NCBI GenBank assembly: GCA_013002225.1
Contig: JABDKL010000113.1
Coordinates: 1 to 37,348, forward strand
Length of the DNA: 37,348 nucleotides
Direction of reading: 5' to 3'
Source: Winogradskyella sp.
GTDB lineage: Bacteria > Bacteroidota > Bacteroidia > Flavobacteriales > Flavobacteriaceae
This document shows, piece after piece, positions 1-7,015 of this stretch. Numbering within the stretch: position 1 is the stretch's first letter; the number at the start of each line of letters is the position of its first letter. The position numbers and the translations under genes are program-made. Below the pieces are notes generated by a model that saw only the letters and a list, made by a program, of their open reading frames with translations, did no database searches and had not been told where the DNA came from.

Positions 1-2
1 TT

Positions 3-77
3 CCAAGTCAGTCGGCATTACACAAAGAAGAATTAGAGTTTAAAGATATAGAACTAAAAACACGTTCGTATAAGTAA
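3..77 (+). CDS. sdhA: Succinate dehydrogenase flavoprotein subunit, C-terminal end (partial)
   Basis: Only the last 24 codons are present; the gene enters from the left edge in the frame starting at base 3. The tail reads [21 protein letters not shown] before the stop, which resembles the C-terminus of SdhA/FrdA flavoproteins of Bacteroidota. The stop is followed after a single base by the sdhB start, as expected for the sdhCAB-type operon. SdhA carries FAD and oxidises succinate (or reduces fumarate). The call rests mainly on the position next to sdhB and the typical tail, because no FAD-binding motif lies inside the window. Confidence 0.85.
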   Translation, partial: PSQSALHKEELEFKDIELKTRSYK

Positions 78-78
78 G

Positions 79-834
79 ATGAGCACAATGAATTTAACGC
101 TTAAAATTTGGAGACAGAAAGGAGCTAACGACAAAGGAAAACTGGTAGACTACCAAGTTTCAGATATTTCTGAGCACATGTCATTTCTGGAAATGATGGA
201 CGTGTTGAACGAGCAATTAATCAGCAACGGTGATGAGCCCGTAGCTTTTGATCACGATTGTAGAGAAGGTATTTGCGGTTCTTGTTCGTTATACATAAAC
301 GGAGAAGCACACGGTCCTGATCGTGGAATAACAACCTGCCAATTGCATATGCGTATGTTTAAAGATGGCGATGTTATTACTATTGAACCATTTAGAGCCA
401 AAGCGTTTCCTGTAATCAAAGACTTGATCGTCGATAGAAGCTCATTTGATCGTGTTCAGCATGCTGGTGGATTTATCTCTGTAAACACTTCGGGTAATAC
501 AATGGACGCGAATGCGATTCCTGTAAATAAACATAATGCAGACGATGCATTTTCTGCAGCAACCTGTATCGGTTGTGGTGCCTGTGTAGCGAGTTGTAAA
601 AATGCTTCTGCAATGCTCTTTGTTGGCGCTAAAGTGTCACAATTTGCCTTATTGCCGCAAGGCCGTATAGAAGCCACGGACCGTGTATTAAATATGGTGA
701 AGCAAATGGACGAAGAAGGATTTGGTAACTGTACAAATACAGGCGCATGTGAAGTAGAATGCCCAAAAGGTATTTCGTTAGAAAACATTGCGCGCATGAA
801 CCGCGAATACTTAGCCGCAACTGTAAAGCGCTAA
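79..834 (+). CDS. sdhB: Succinate dehydrogenase / fumarate reductase iron-sulfur subunit
   Basis: SdhB passes electrons between the flavoprotein and the membrane quinone site of complex II. All three cluster sites are visible in the 251-residue protein: a plant-type [2Fe-2S] site with C61, C66, C69 and C87; a [4Fe-4S] site [11 protein letters not shown] (C163, C166, C169, C173); and a [3Fe-4S]-type site [12 protein letters not shown] (C218, C224, C228). The length fits the Bacteroidota type B (five-haem-helix-family partner) enzymes. The ATG at 79 begins one base after the sdhA stop; a second in-frame ATG at 88 is a possible start. A strong hairpin terminator follows, so this is the last gene of the operon. 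Confidence 0.97.
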   Translation: MSTMNLTLKIWRQKGANDKGKLVDYQVSDISEHMSFLEMMDVLNEQLISNGDEPVAFDHDCREGICGSCSLYINGEAHGPDRGITTCQLHMRMFKDGDVITIEPFRAKAFPVIKDLIVDRSSFDRVQHAGGFISVNTSGNTMDANAIPVNKHNADDAFSAATCIGCGACVASCKNASAMLFVGAKVSQFALLPQGRIEATDRVLNMVKQMDEEGFGNCTNTGACEVECPKGISLENIARMNREYLAATVKR

Positions 835-856
835 AATTAGAAAACATAAAATCTGT

Positions 857-886
857 AAAAATCCTAAGTGTACTCTTAGGATTTTT
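857..886 (+). terminator. Rho-independent terminator after sdhB
   Basis: A perfect 12-bp inverted repeat (AAAAATCCTAAG at 857-868 and CTTAGGATTTTT at 875-886) with a 6-base loop ends in a T run. It lies 22 bases after the sdhB stop and 15 bases before the next start codon. Confidence 0.9.
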
Positions 887-901
887 ATTTAAACCTCTAA
901 C

Positions 902-1801
902 ATGAAATTAAAACTAATTTTCCTTTTATTAGTGATGGCCTGTACGTCCATCAGTTGCGCACAGAACAATGCCATAAGTTTTGATGAAGATAAATTATTA
1001 GAACGCATGGAAATCTTAAGCTCGGACAAATTTGAGGGTCGCCGAACAGGTGAAAAAGGGAATGACTCTGCAAGAGCCTACATCATTGAGCAGTTTAAAG
1101 CCTTAGGAGTTTCTGGGTATAACGGCACGTTTGAATATCCATTTTTGTTTGAGGTGAGGAATAGAGAATTCAACGCAACTAACATTGTAGCAGAGATCAA
1201 AGGATCAGAATATCCAGAAAAGTATATCGTGATTAGCGCGCATCATGATCATTTAGGTGTTTCTGGAGATAAAATATTTAACGGCGCCGATGATGATGCC
1301 TCAGGCGTGGCTGCATTATTTAGTTTTGCAGAATACTTAACCAAATACCCACCTAAACATTCTGTACTACTAGTGGCGTTTGATGCTGAAGAAATAGGAT
1401 TAAGAGGTGCAAAACATTTCGTAGAGAATTTTGACAATGATAAAATTCTTGTAAATCTAAATATGGATATGATTAGCCGAAGCGCTAAGAATGAACTCTA
1501 TGTTGTTGGTGCACGATACAATCCAGCATTAGCGTCTATATTGGATGATTTTGAAAGTCCAAACAATACAAAAGTATTACAAGGGCACGACGGAACAGAT
1601 GGAAAACAAGACTGGACCATGTCTTCTGACCATGGGCCCTTCCATATGGCAGACATTCCCTTTTTATATTTTGGTAATGAAGACCATAAGGCGTATCACA
1701 AAGCAAATGATGTTTTTGAAGATATTACGCCTCAATTTTACAAAAATGCAGTGGCCATAATTCTATCAATCTTTAAGTCTATTGATGCGGTCAGTTTGTA
1801 A
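902..1801 (+). CDS. M28 family zinc aminopeptidase, exported
   Basis: A 299-residue secreted metallopeptidase. The N-terminus has a hydrophobic signal segment (about 3-19) with cysteines at 14 and 19 that could serve as a lipoprotein anchor. The M28 dinuclear-zinc signatures are in order: AHHDHLG (about 113-119), NGADDDASGVA (127-137), DAEEIGLRG (161-169, general base and ligand), NMDMI (187-191) and a late histidine in HKAYHKANDVFE (262-273). The family removes N-terminal residues from peptides; the exact substrate cannot be read from sequence. The start codon follows the sdhB terminator closely, so any own promoter must overlap that hairpin. The next gene begins 14 bases after its stop, suggesting co-transcription. 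Confidence 0.92.
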   Translation: MKLKLIFLLLVMACTSISCAQNNAISFDEDKLLERMEILSSDKFEGRRTGEKGNDSARAYIIEQFKALGVSGYNGTFEYPFLFEVRNREFNATNIVAEIKGSEYPEKYIVISAHHDHLGVSGDKIFNGADDDASGVAALFSFAEYLTKYPPKHSVLLVAFDAEEIGLRGAKHFVENFDNDKILVNLNMDMISRSAKNELYVVGARYNPALASILDDFESPNNTKVLQGHDGTDGKQDWTMSSDHGPFHMADIPFLYFGNEDHKAYHKANDVFEDITPQFYKNAVAIILSIFKSIDAVSL

Positions 1802-1815
1802 TTAATGACTATCAT

Positions 1816-3588
1816 ATGCAAAATTCTGAGACGTTTTATAAGTCACAATTAGAGTTACATCATAAAGCATCTAAACACTTATTTAAGCAAATAAGCATAC
1901 TAAGTGCATTAAGGATAGCTGTTTTTTTATTAACTGTTTTTGGTCTATACTTAGCGATTCCAAATTGGAAGATCGCTGCGCTAATAGTTGTGTCTGGTAT
2001 AGTTGTGTTTTTAATACTCTTAACCCAATACACAGATTTGAAGCGCAAAAGAGCACTTCACAAACGGTTAATAATTATTAACGAGGAAGAATTGAGAATA
2101 GCATCAGGTGATTTTCATTCGCGTTACGACGGTAAAGAATTTCAGGATCCGGGTCACTATTATAGTTTAGATATCGACTTGTTTGGAAAGGGCTCATTCT
2201 TTCAATATTTAAATCGTACAGCATTAAAAGAAGGCGCTCAAAAACTTGCAATGCTATTACTTGCAAACGATACCGACGCGATAGAAATTAAGCAAGAAGC
2301 CATTAAAGCACTTGCAGGAAAACCTGAGTGGCGACAACATTATACTGGTGTCGCTCAAGGGGTAGAAATAGAACATTCCGCAGCGTCCATAGTACACTGG
2401 TTAAAGAGTTATAAGCCGTTTTTAAATCCGCTTAAATACTGGTTTACTATTGGGTTTAGCATAAGCTCAGTACTGCTTCTAGGATTAGGGATTTTTGAGC
2501 TAATATCCATTGCATTTGTCGGATACTGGTTGTTACTGGGCCTTGGATTGACAGCGTTCTATTTAAAACGAATTAATGATGTCGCTCAACATACAGAAAA
2601 AGCCAAGGACACTTTTAAACAATACGCCTTATTACTTAAAGAAATTGAGGACGAGCAATTTGCTTCAGAATTATTAAAAGAACAACAACTTAAAATTACG
2701 GCCTCAGGTCTTAAAGCGTCTTCAATTTTTTCCAAATTCTCCAAAGCGCTAGATGCCTTAGATAATAGAAACAATTTTATCTCTGCCATTTTCGGAAATG
2801 GTTTATTACTATGGGATATAAGGCAAACTTACCATATCGAACAGTGGATCATCACCTATGGAGAAAAAGTAGAAGACTGGTTTGAAGTGGTTACTTTTTT
2901 TGATGCTACGAATAGTTTAGGAAATTATGCCTTTAATCATCAGTCCTTTACATTTCCTAAAATTTCAAAGGAACATGTTGCATTACAAGCTCAAGATCTA
3001 GGTCATCCCTTACTCAATACGACAAAGCGTATTGATAGCGATTTAAAATTATACAATGAACAATTCTTTATCATAACAGGCGCAAATATGGCTGGGAAAA
3101 GTACTTTTCTCAGAACAGTTGGCTTACACATTGTTATGGCTAATGTTGGATTACCAGTTTGTGCAAAAGACAGCAATTATAAGCCCATTAAATTAATTAC
3201 GAGTATGCGCACCACAGATTCGTTAACAGATGACAGTTCGTACTTTTTTAGTGAATTGTCGCGACTAAAATTTATTGTTGATACCATTGCTAAGGATAAA
3301 AACTACTTTGTAATTCTGGATGAAATCCTAAAAGGGACAAATAGTACCGATAAAGCTATAGGGTCTCGAAAGTTTGTTGAAAAACTGGTAGCACAAAATG
3401 CTACAGGAATTATAGCCACACACGATTTAAGTCTAACAGAAATTGAAACAGAATTAGATGCTGTTAAAAATTATTACTTTGATGCTGAAATTGTGAACGA
3501 CGAACTCTATTTTGATTATAAACTAAAACAAGGTGTCTGCCAAAACATGAATGCAAGTTTCCTATTAAAGAAAATGGAAATTATTTAA
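1816..3588 (+). CDS. Membrane-anchored MutS-core ATPase (MutS-related protein)
   Basis: A 590-residue protein whose C-terminal third is the MutS ATPase domain: Walker A GANMAGKST at about 422-430, a TTDSLTDDSSYFFSEL segment typical of MutS near 470-485, and a Walker B VILDEILKGTN at about 500-510. The N-terminal mismatch-recognition domain of true MutS is absent. Instead there are two predicted membrane segments near the start (about 28-48 and 51-70) and two more in the middle (about 207-250), placing the ATPase at the membrane. Such proteins are commonly labelled DNA mismatch repair protein in Bacteroidota genomes, but classical mismatch repair is doubtful without domain I. It probably shares a transcript with the M28 gene. 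Its stop overlaps the stop of the opposite-strand gene by four bases. Confidence 0.88.
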   Translation: MQNSETFYKSQLELHHKASKHLFKQISILSALRIAVFLLTVFGLYLAIPNWKIAALIVVSGIVVFLILLTQYTDLKRKRALHKRLIIINEEELRIASGDFHSRYDGKEFQDPGHYYSLDIDLFGKGSFFQYLNRTALKEGAQKLAMLLLANDTDAIEIKQEAIKALAGKPEWRQHYTGVAQGVEIEHSAASIVHWLKSYKPFLNPLKYWFTIGFSISSVLLLGLGIFELISIAFVGYWLLLGLGLTAFYLKRINDVAQHTEKAKDTFKQYALLLKEIEDEQFASELLKEQQLKITASGLKASSIFSKFSKALDALDNRNNFISAIFGNGLLLWDIRQTYHIEQWIITYGEKVEDWFEVVTFFDATNSLGNYAFNHQSFTFPKISKEHVALQAQDLGHPLLNTTKRIDSDLKLYNEQFFIITGANMAGKSTFLRTVGLHIVMANVGLPVCAKDSNYKPIKLITSMRTTDSLTDDSSYFFSELSRLKFIVDTIAKDKNYFVILDEILKGTNSTDKAIGSRKFVEKLVAQNATGIIATHDLSLTEIETELDAVKNYYFDAEIVNDELYFDYKLKQGVCQNMNASFLLKKMEII

Positions 3589-3929
3589 TGGTATTCTACC
3601 AAAGTAATGCTTACAGGTGCGGCATCTTCTTTTGATTCTTGAAGTTTAATGTCAAATAAAACGATCTTGTCTCCCGTCTTCGATTGTTGTACGAGGAGCT
3701 TAGCCTCATTACTCATTTTATAGCCTTTTACTACTAGGGTTTTGTGTCCTGGCGCTTTTAATTTAAACGAAGTTATTGTTTTACCCTTTAACATATCACA
3801 ATCCAGATTCATAGCAATAAGCGAAGCTTTATCTATTTTTAAAACACATCCATTTTCTGTATGTATGTCTTGTTGGGCATTAATTGCGAAAGTGAAAGCT
3901 AAGGCTATAAGCACTATTAAATTTTTCAT
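3585..3929 (-). CDS. Small secreted protein, possibly GldM C-terminal-domain-like
   Basis: A 114-residue protein with a clear signal peptide ending near INAQQ (residues 16-20). The rest is a predicted beta-rich domain. The segment TSFKLKAPGHKTLVVKG followed by KMSNEAKLLVQQSKTGDKI and FDIKL resembles the final domain of GldM, a T9SS motor component (pattern of a conserved SF strand, KG, an EAK/EQK helix and GDK/GQR before a DI strand). This resemblance is recognised by eye and is tentative. There is no membrane anchor other than the signal peptide. The gene converges on the MutS-like gene, sharing the four bases TTAA where both stops overlap. Confidence 0.7.
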   Translation of the reverse strand: MKNLIVLIALAFTFAINAQQDIHTENGCVLKIDKASLIAMNLDCDMLKGKTITSFKLKAPGHKTLVVKGYKMSNEAKLLVQQSKTGDKIVLFDIKLQESKEDAAPVSITLVEYH

Positions 3930-3962
3930 GGTAAATGTGGGTTTATAATTCTAAATATAATC

Positions 3963-3994
3963 AAAAAACCCTTTCTACAATTAGAAAGGGTTTT
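3963..3994 (-). terminator. Rho-independent terminator after rpmA
   Basis: A 13-bp perfect inverted repeat (AAAACCCTTTCTA at 3965-3977, complement at 3982-3994) with a 4-base loop and a T run on the minus strand. It lies just downstream of the rpmA stop and upstream of the small secreted protein gene. Confidence 0.88.
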
Positions 3995-4018
3995 AAAATA
4001 GGGTAAGAAAAGTATCTC

Positions 4019-4279
4019 TTAAGCCTGAAAAGGCTCAATAGAAACGTAAGACTTGTTGTCTTTTTTCTTTGTAAATTTTACGATACCATCTACTTGAGCG
4101 TGTAAGGTATGGTCTTTTCCTTGGTACACGTTTTCACCTGGGTGATGCGTATTACCACGTTGTCTAATGATAATGTTTCCTGCAACGGCAGCTTGTCCAC
4201 CAAAAATCTTAACACCTAAGCGTTTCGATTCTGATTCTCTACCGTTTTTAGAACTACCAACTCCTTTTTTATGAGCCAT
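4019..4279 (-). CDS. rpmA: 50S ribosomal protein L27
   Basis: An 86-residue protein beginning [20 protein letters not shown], the highly conserved flexible N-terminus of L27 that reaches the peptidyl transferase centre. The following [21 protein letters not shown] and [15 protein letters not shown] segments are also family hallmarks. Length is normal. There is no N-terminal extension of the Firmicutes type that needs protease removal. It lies 34 bases after rplU on the same strand, the universal rplU-rpmA order, and ends at a strong terminator. Confidence 0.98.
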   Translation of the reverse strand: MAHKKGVGSSKNGRESESKRLGVKIFGGQAAVAGNIIIRQRGNTHHPGENVYQGKDHTLHAQVDGIVKFTKKKDNKSYVSIEPFQA

Positions 4280-4313
4280 TGTCTTATGGTTTTAATGTTA
4301 TACTTAAATGGAA

Positions 4314-4982
4314 TTATTTTTCAATTCCACCTTCTAATCTGTCTTGTAAATCTTTTAATTCGTCCCACTTGCCATCTGCAGCTAATTGAGCTTGTTTAGG
4401 CCATGTGTCTGTAACGATATGTGCTAATCTAGAGCTCGCTTCAGAAAGAACTTTGCTTAACGCTTCTGGTTTTGCTTTAGCTACTTTAGCGAAAGTTTCA
4501 TAACCAGCATTTACTAAAGCTTCAGCTGCTTTAGGTCCTGCACCTTCAATTTTCTTAAGATCATCTGCTTTTCCAGTTGCTTTTTTAGCAGCAGCCTTTT
4601 TAGGCGCAGCCTTCTCAGCCTTAGGAGCAGTTGCTTTAGCTTCTTTTTTAGGAGCAGATTTTTTAGCTCCTGAAGTAGCAATACCTTCAATTACGATTTC
4701 AGTTAAAGATTGTCTGTGTCCGTTTTTAACGCGGTAACCTTTACGTCTCTTCTTTTTGAAAACTATCACTTTATCACCTTTAAGGTGCTTTAAGACTTTT
4801 GCACTTACCTGTGCTCCGTCTATAGCTGGGGCGCCTAAAGTAATATTGTCACCATCACCTATTAAAAGAACGTTATCGAAAGAAACTTTCTTACCTTCTT
4901 CGGTAGATAAACGGTTAACAAAAACTTTTTGGTCTTTTTCAACTTTGAATTGATGCCCTGCTATCTCTACAATTGCGTACAT
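4314..4982 (-). CDS. rplU: 50S ribosomal protein L21 with C-terminal helix-hairpin-helix extension
   Basis: Residues 1-101 are a complete L21 (start MYAIVEIAGHQFKVEKDQK, signature KKRRKGYRVKNGHRQ near 77-90), which binds 23S rRNA domain structures on the large subunit. The protein continues to 222 residues, about twice the usual length. Residues 103-138 form a Lys/Ala/Pro-rich linker, and 139-222 hold a helix-hairpin-helix-like domain with DDLKKIEGAGPKAAEALVNAG (140-160), similar to domains that bind nucleic acid non-specifically. Such L21 extensions are known in Flavobacteriia. The gene has a canonical Bacteroidota promoter just upstream and leads the rplU-rpmA operon. Confidence 0.97.
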   Translation of the reverse strand: MYAIVEIAGHQFKVEKDQKVFVNRLSTEEGKKVSFDNVLLIGDGDNITLGAPAIDGAQVSAKVLKHLKGDKVIVFKKKRRKGYRVKNGHRQSLTEIVIEGIATSGAKKSAPKKEAKATAPKAEKAAPKKAAAKKATGKADDLKKIEGAGPKAAEALVNAGYETFAKVAKAKPEALSKVLSEASSRLAHIVTDTWPKQAQLAADGKWDELKDLQDRLEGGIEK

Positions 4983-5023
4983 AGCGTAACGTTTTTATTA
5001 ATTTGTTTATTAAAAAATGAGTG

Positions 5024-5053
5024 CAAATATAGCGCTAAATTCTTAATCTACAA
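5024..5053 (-). promoter_or_regulatory. Bacteroidota-type promoter of rplU-rpmA
   Basis: On the minus strand a TTG (-33 element, bases 5053-5051) is separated by 19 bases from TATATTTG (-7 element, bases 5031-5024). This matches the phylum consensus TTG-N19-21-TAnnTTTG exactly. The -7 element lies about 41 bases upstream of the rplU ATG. Confidence 0.8.
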
Positions 5054-5058
5054 ACCAT

Positions 5059-5511
5059 TTAAGACTTTTCAGAAATATTCCAGCTTTGTTTGAAGATTTG
5101 CATAAAACTAAGCGTTAACACTACAGAAGTGGCAAATCCCATTATAGCAACAACAAAAGCTACGATTCCGATGTGGATATTATAGTCGCTTTTAAAAACA
5201 GTCAACAACTCTAAAAGAAAATTTTCATTAACCTCGGTGGCATAGAACAGGAAGAAAACCGTGAAGATTAGAGTGGCAATAAAACCTGTGATGATTCCAA
5301 CAGTAAAGCCACTGTAGTAAGTAAAGGCATCGCCTTGTTCTAATTTGTAATACTTTATAGCTTCGTAAATACCAAAGGCACAAATGACACCATTAAATAA
5401 GCTAAAAAATGGATTGGTATGCCAATCAAAAAGGCTCAATACTAAAAAATAGGCTATTAAAGAAGCGCTTAATGCGACACCAAATCTAACAGGTAAAATA
5501 ATTTTCTTCAT
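5059..5511 (-). CDS. DUF4199 family membrane protein
   Basis: A 150-residue protein with four predicted membrane segments (about 9-27, 33-50, 70-92 and 112-138). The arrangement, including the LFDWHTNPFFSLFNGVICAFGIYEAIKYYK region after the first helix, fits the DUF4199 family, which is widespread in Bacteroidota and has no assigned biochemical role. A short positively charged N-terminus (MKK) precedes the first helix. The gene sits upstream of rplU on the same strand, but the rplU promoter directly after its stop makes rplU independently transcribed. It is divergent from the M16 peptidase pair. Confidence 0.82.
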   Translation of the reverse strand: MKKIILPVRFGVALSASLIAYFLVLSLFDWHTNPFFSLFNGVICAFGIYEAIKYYKLEQGDAFTYYSGFTVGIITGFIATLIFTVFFLFYATEVNENFLLELLTVFKSDYNIHIGIVAFVVAIMGFATSVVLTLSFMQIFKQSWNISEKS

Positions 5512-5615
5512 TTTTTGCTTTTAGAGTTTGTTAAAGTTCGTAAAATATAAGCAAATAACACAAGTTTTTAATACACTTTTTGCATTTATAAAGTCAATAA
5601 ACGTTAATGATTTGT

Positions 5616-5623
5616 TATTTTTG
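5616..5623 (+). promoter_or_regulatory. Putative -7 element upstream of the M16 peptidase operon
   Basis: TATTTTTG matches the Bacteroidota -7 consensus TAnnTTTG and lies 72 bases before the ATG at 5696. No TTG is present 19-21 bases upstream, so only the -7 half is supported. Confidence 0.4.
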
Positions 5624-5695
5624 TTAGGCTAGGTGTAACAACTTAGTCAAACCACACACAAACACTTTGAACAATTAATTTTAAACAAGTTTATA

Positions 5696-7015
5696 ATGAA
5701 AAACTATCTAATGGTTTTAGCTTCTGTGCTCTTTATCGGATTTCAAGGGTCGGCGCAGCAAGTTGAATTTCAGGAATTTGATCTCGATAATGGGATGCAC
5801 GTAATTTTACATCAGGATAATTCGGCACCAGTTGTAACAGTTTCAGTAATGTATCATGTTGGTGCCAAAGATGAAGATCCAGAACGTACAGGGTTTGCTC
5901 ACTTTTTTGAACATCTTCTATTTGAAGGAACTGAAAATATTGAACGTGGTGAATGGTTCAATATTGTAACAGCAAATGGAGGAAGCAACAACGCTAACAC
6001 CACTGATGATAGGACCTACTATTATGAAGTATTCCCTTCTAATAGTGTAGAAATTGGGCTTTGGATGGAGTCTGAGCGCTTACTGCACCCAGTGATCAAT
6101 CAAATAGGTGTAGATACGCAAAACGAAGTTGTTAAAGAAGAAAAGCGATTGCGGGTAGATAACCAACCTTATGGAAATCTTCTTGCAGAAATTAAGAAAC
6201 GCATGTTTAAAGTGCACCCTTATAAAGGGACAACCATTGGCGAAATGGAACATTTAGATGCTGCAACTTTAGAAGAGTTTCAGGCGTTTAATAAAAAGTA
6301 TTATGTTCCTAATAATGCAGTATTAGTTGTAGCTGGTGATATAGACACCGCGGAGGTGACGAAGTTGATTAAAGACTATTTCGGACCCATTCCAAGAGGC
6401 CCAGAAGTAGAGAGAGACTTGCCGAAAGAACAGCCTATAACAGAGGCTATGCGCGACAAAGCTTACGATCCAAATATTCAAATACCAGCAGTAGTTGCAG
6501 CTTATAGAACACCATCATTTAAGAGTAGAGATTCTTATGTGTTAAATATGATCTCCAGCTATTTAAGTGGCGGGAAAAGTGCAGTGCTTTACAAGAAGAT
6601 GGTCGATGAGCAAAAACAAGCCTTACAAGTACAAGCCGTAAATATTAGTCAAGAAGATTACGGCATTTATGCCTTATTTGCTTTGCCTTTAGGTGATGTA
6701 TCCTTAGATACTCTAATTACTGAAATGGATGAAGAAATCGCTAAGATCCAGTCGGAGCTAATTTCTGAACGTGATTATCAGAAAATTCAAAATCAATTTG
6801 AGAATCAGTTTGTAAGTTCAAACTCAAGTATATCTGGTATCGCAAATTCTCTGGCACGTTATTACATGCTTTATGATAATGTAGACCTAATCAATAACGA
6901 AATAGACATCTACCGTTCAATCACAAGAGAAGAAATGCGAGATGTAGCTAAGAAGTATTTAAATCCTAATCAGCGTTTAATACTAGAGTATTTACCTAAA
7001 AAAGATGAACAATAA
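5696..7015 (+). CDS. M16 family zinc peptidase, catalytic subunit
   Basis: A 439-residue exported protein (signal peptide about 1-20, ending GSAQQ). It carries the inverted zinc motif HFFEH at 69-73 of M16 (pitrilysin/insulinase) peptidases, with the distal glutamate probably E148 or E149 in NEVVKEEKR. The C-terminal half is a second M16 fold but lacks the conserved R/Y substrate-binding pair. The next gene has the R/Y pair but no zinc motif and overlaps it by 11 bases, so the two products very probably form one heterodimeric peptidase in the periplasm, as described for bacterial M16B pairs. Substrates are expected to be short peptides. Confidence 0.95.
   Translation: MKNYLMVLASVLFIGFQGSAQQVEFQEFDLDNGMHVILHQDNSAPVVTVSVMYHVGAKDEDPERTGFAHFFEHLLFEGTENIERGEWFNIVTANGGSNNANTTDDRTYYYEVFPSNSVEIGLWMESERLLHPVINQIGVDTQNEVVKEEKRLRVDNQPYGNLLAEIKKRMFKVHPYKGTTIGEMEHLDAATLEEFQAFNKKYYVPNNAVLVVAGDIDTAEVTKLIKDYFGPIPRGPEVERDLPKEQPITEAMRDKAYDPNIQIPAVVAAYRTPSFKSRDSYVLNMISSYLSGGKSAVLYKKMVDEQKQALQVQAVNISQEDYGIYALFALPLGDVSLDTLITEMDEEIAKIQSELISERDYQKIQNQFENQFVSSNSSISGIANSLARYYMLYDNVDLINNEIDIYRSITREEMRDVAKKYLNPNQRLILEYLPKKDEQ

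Noticed and set aside
456-797. A 113-codon minus-strand frame inside sdhB
   Set aside because: It is antisense to a gene with all three iron-sulfur motifs and has no recognisable domain or promoter.
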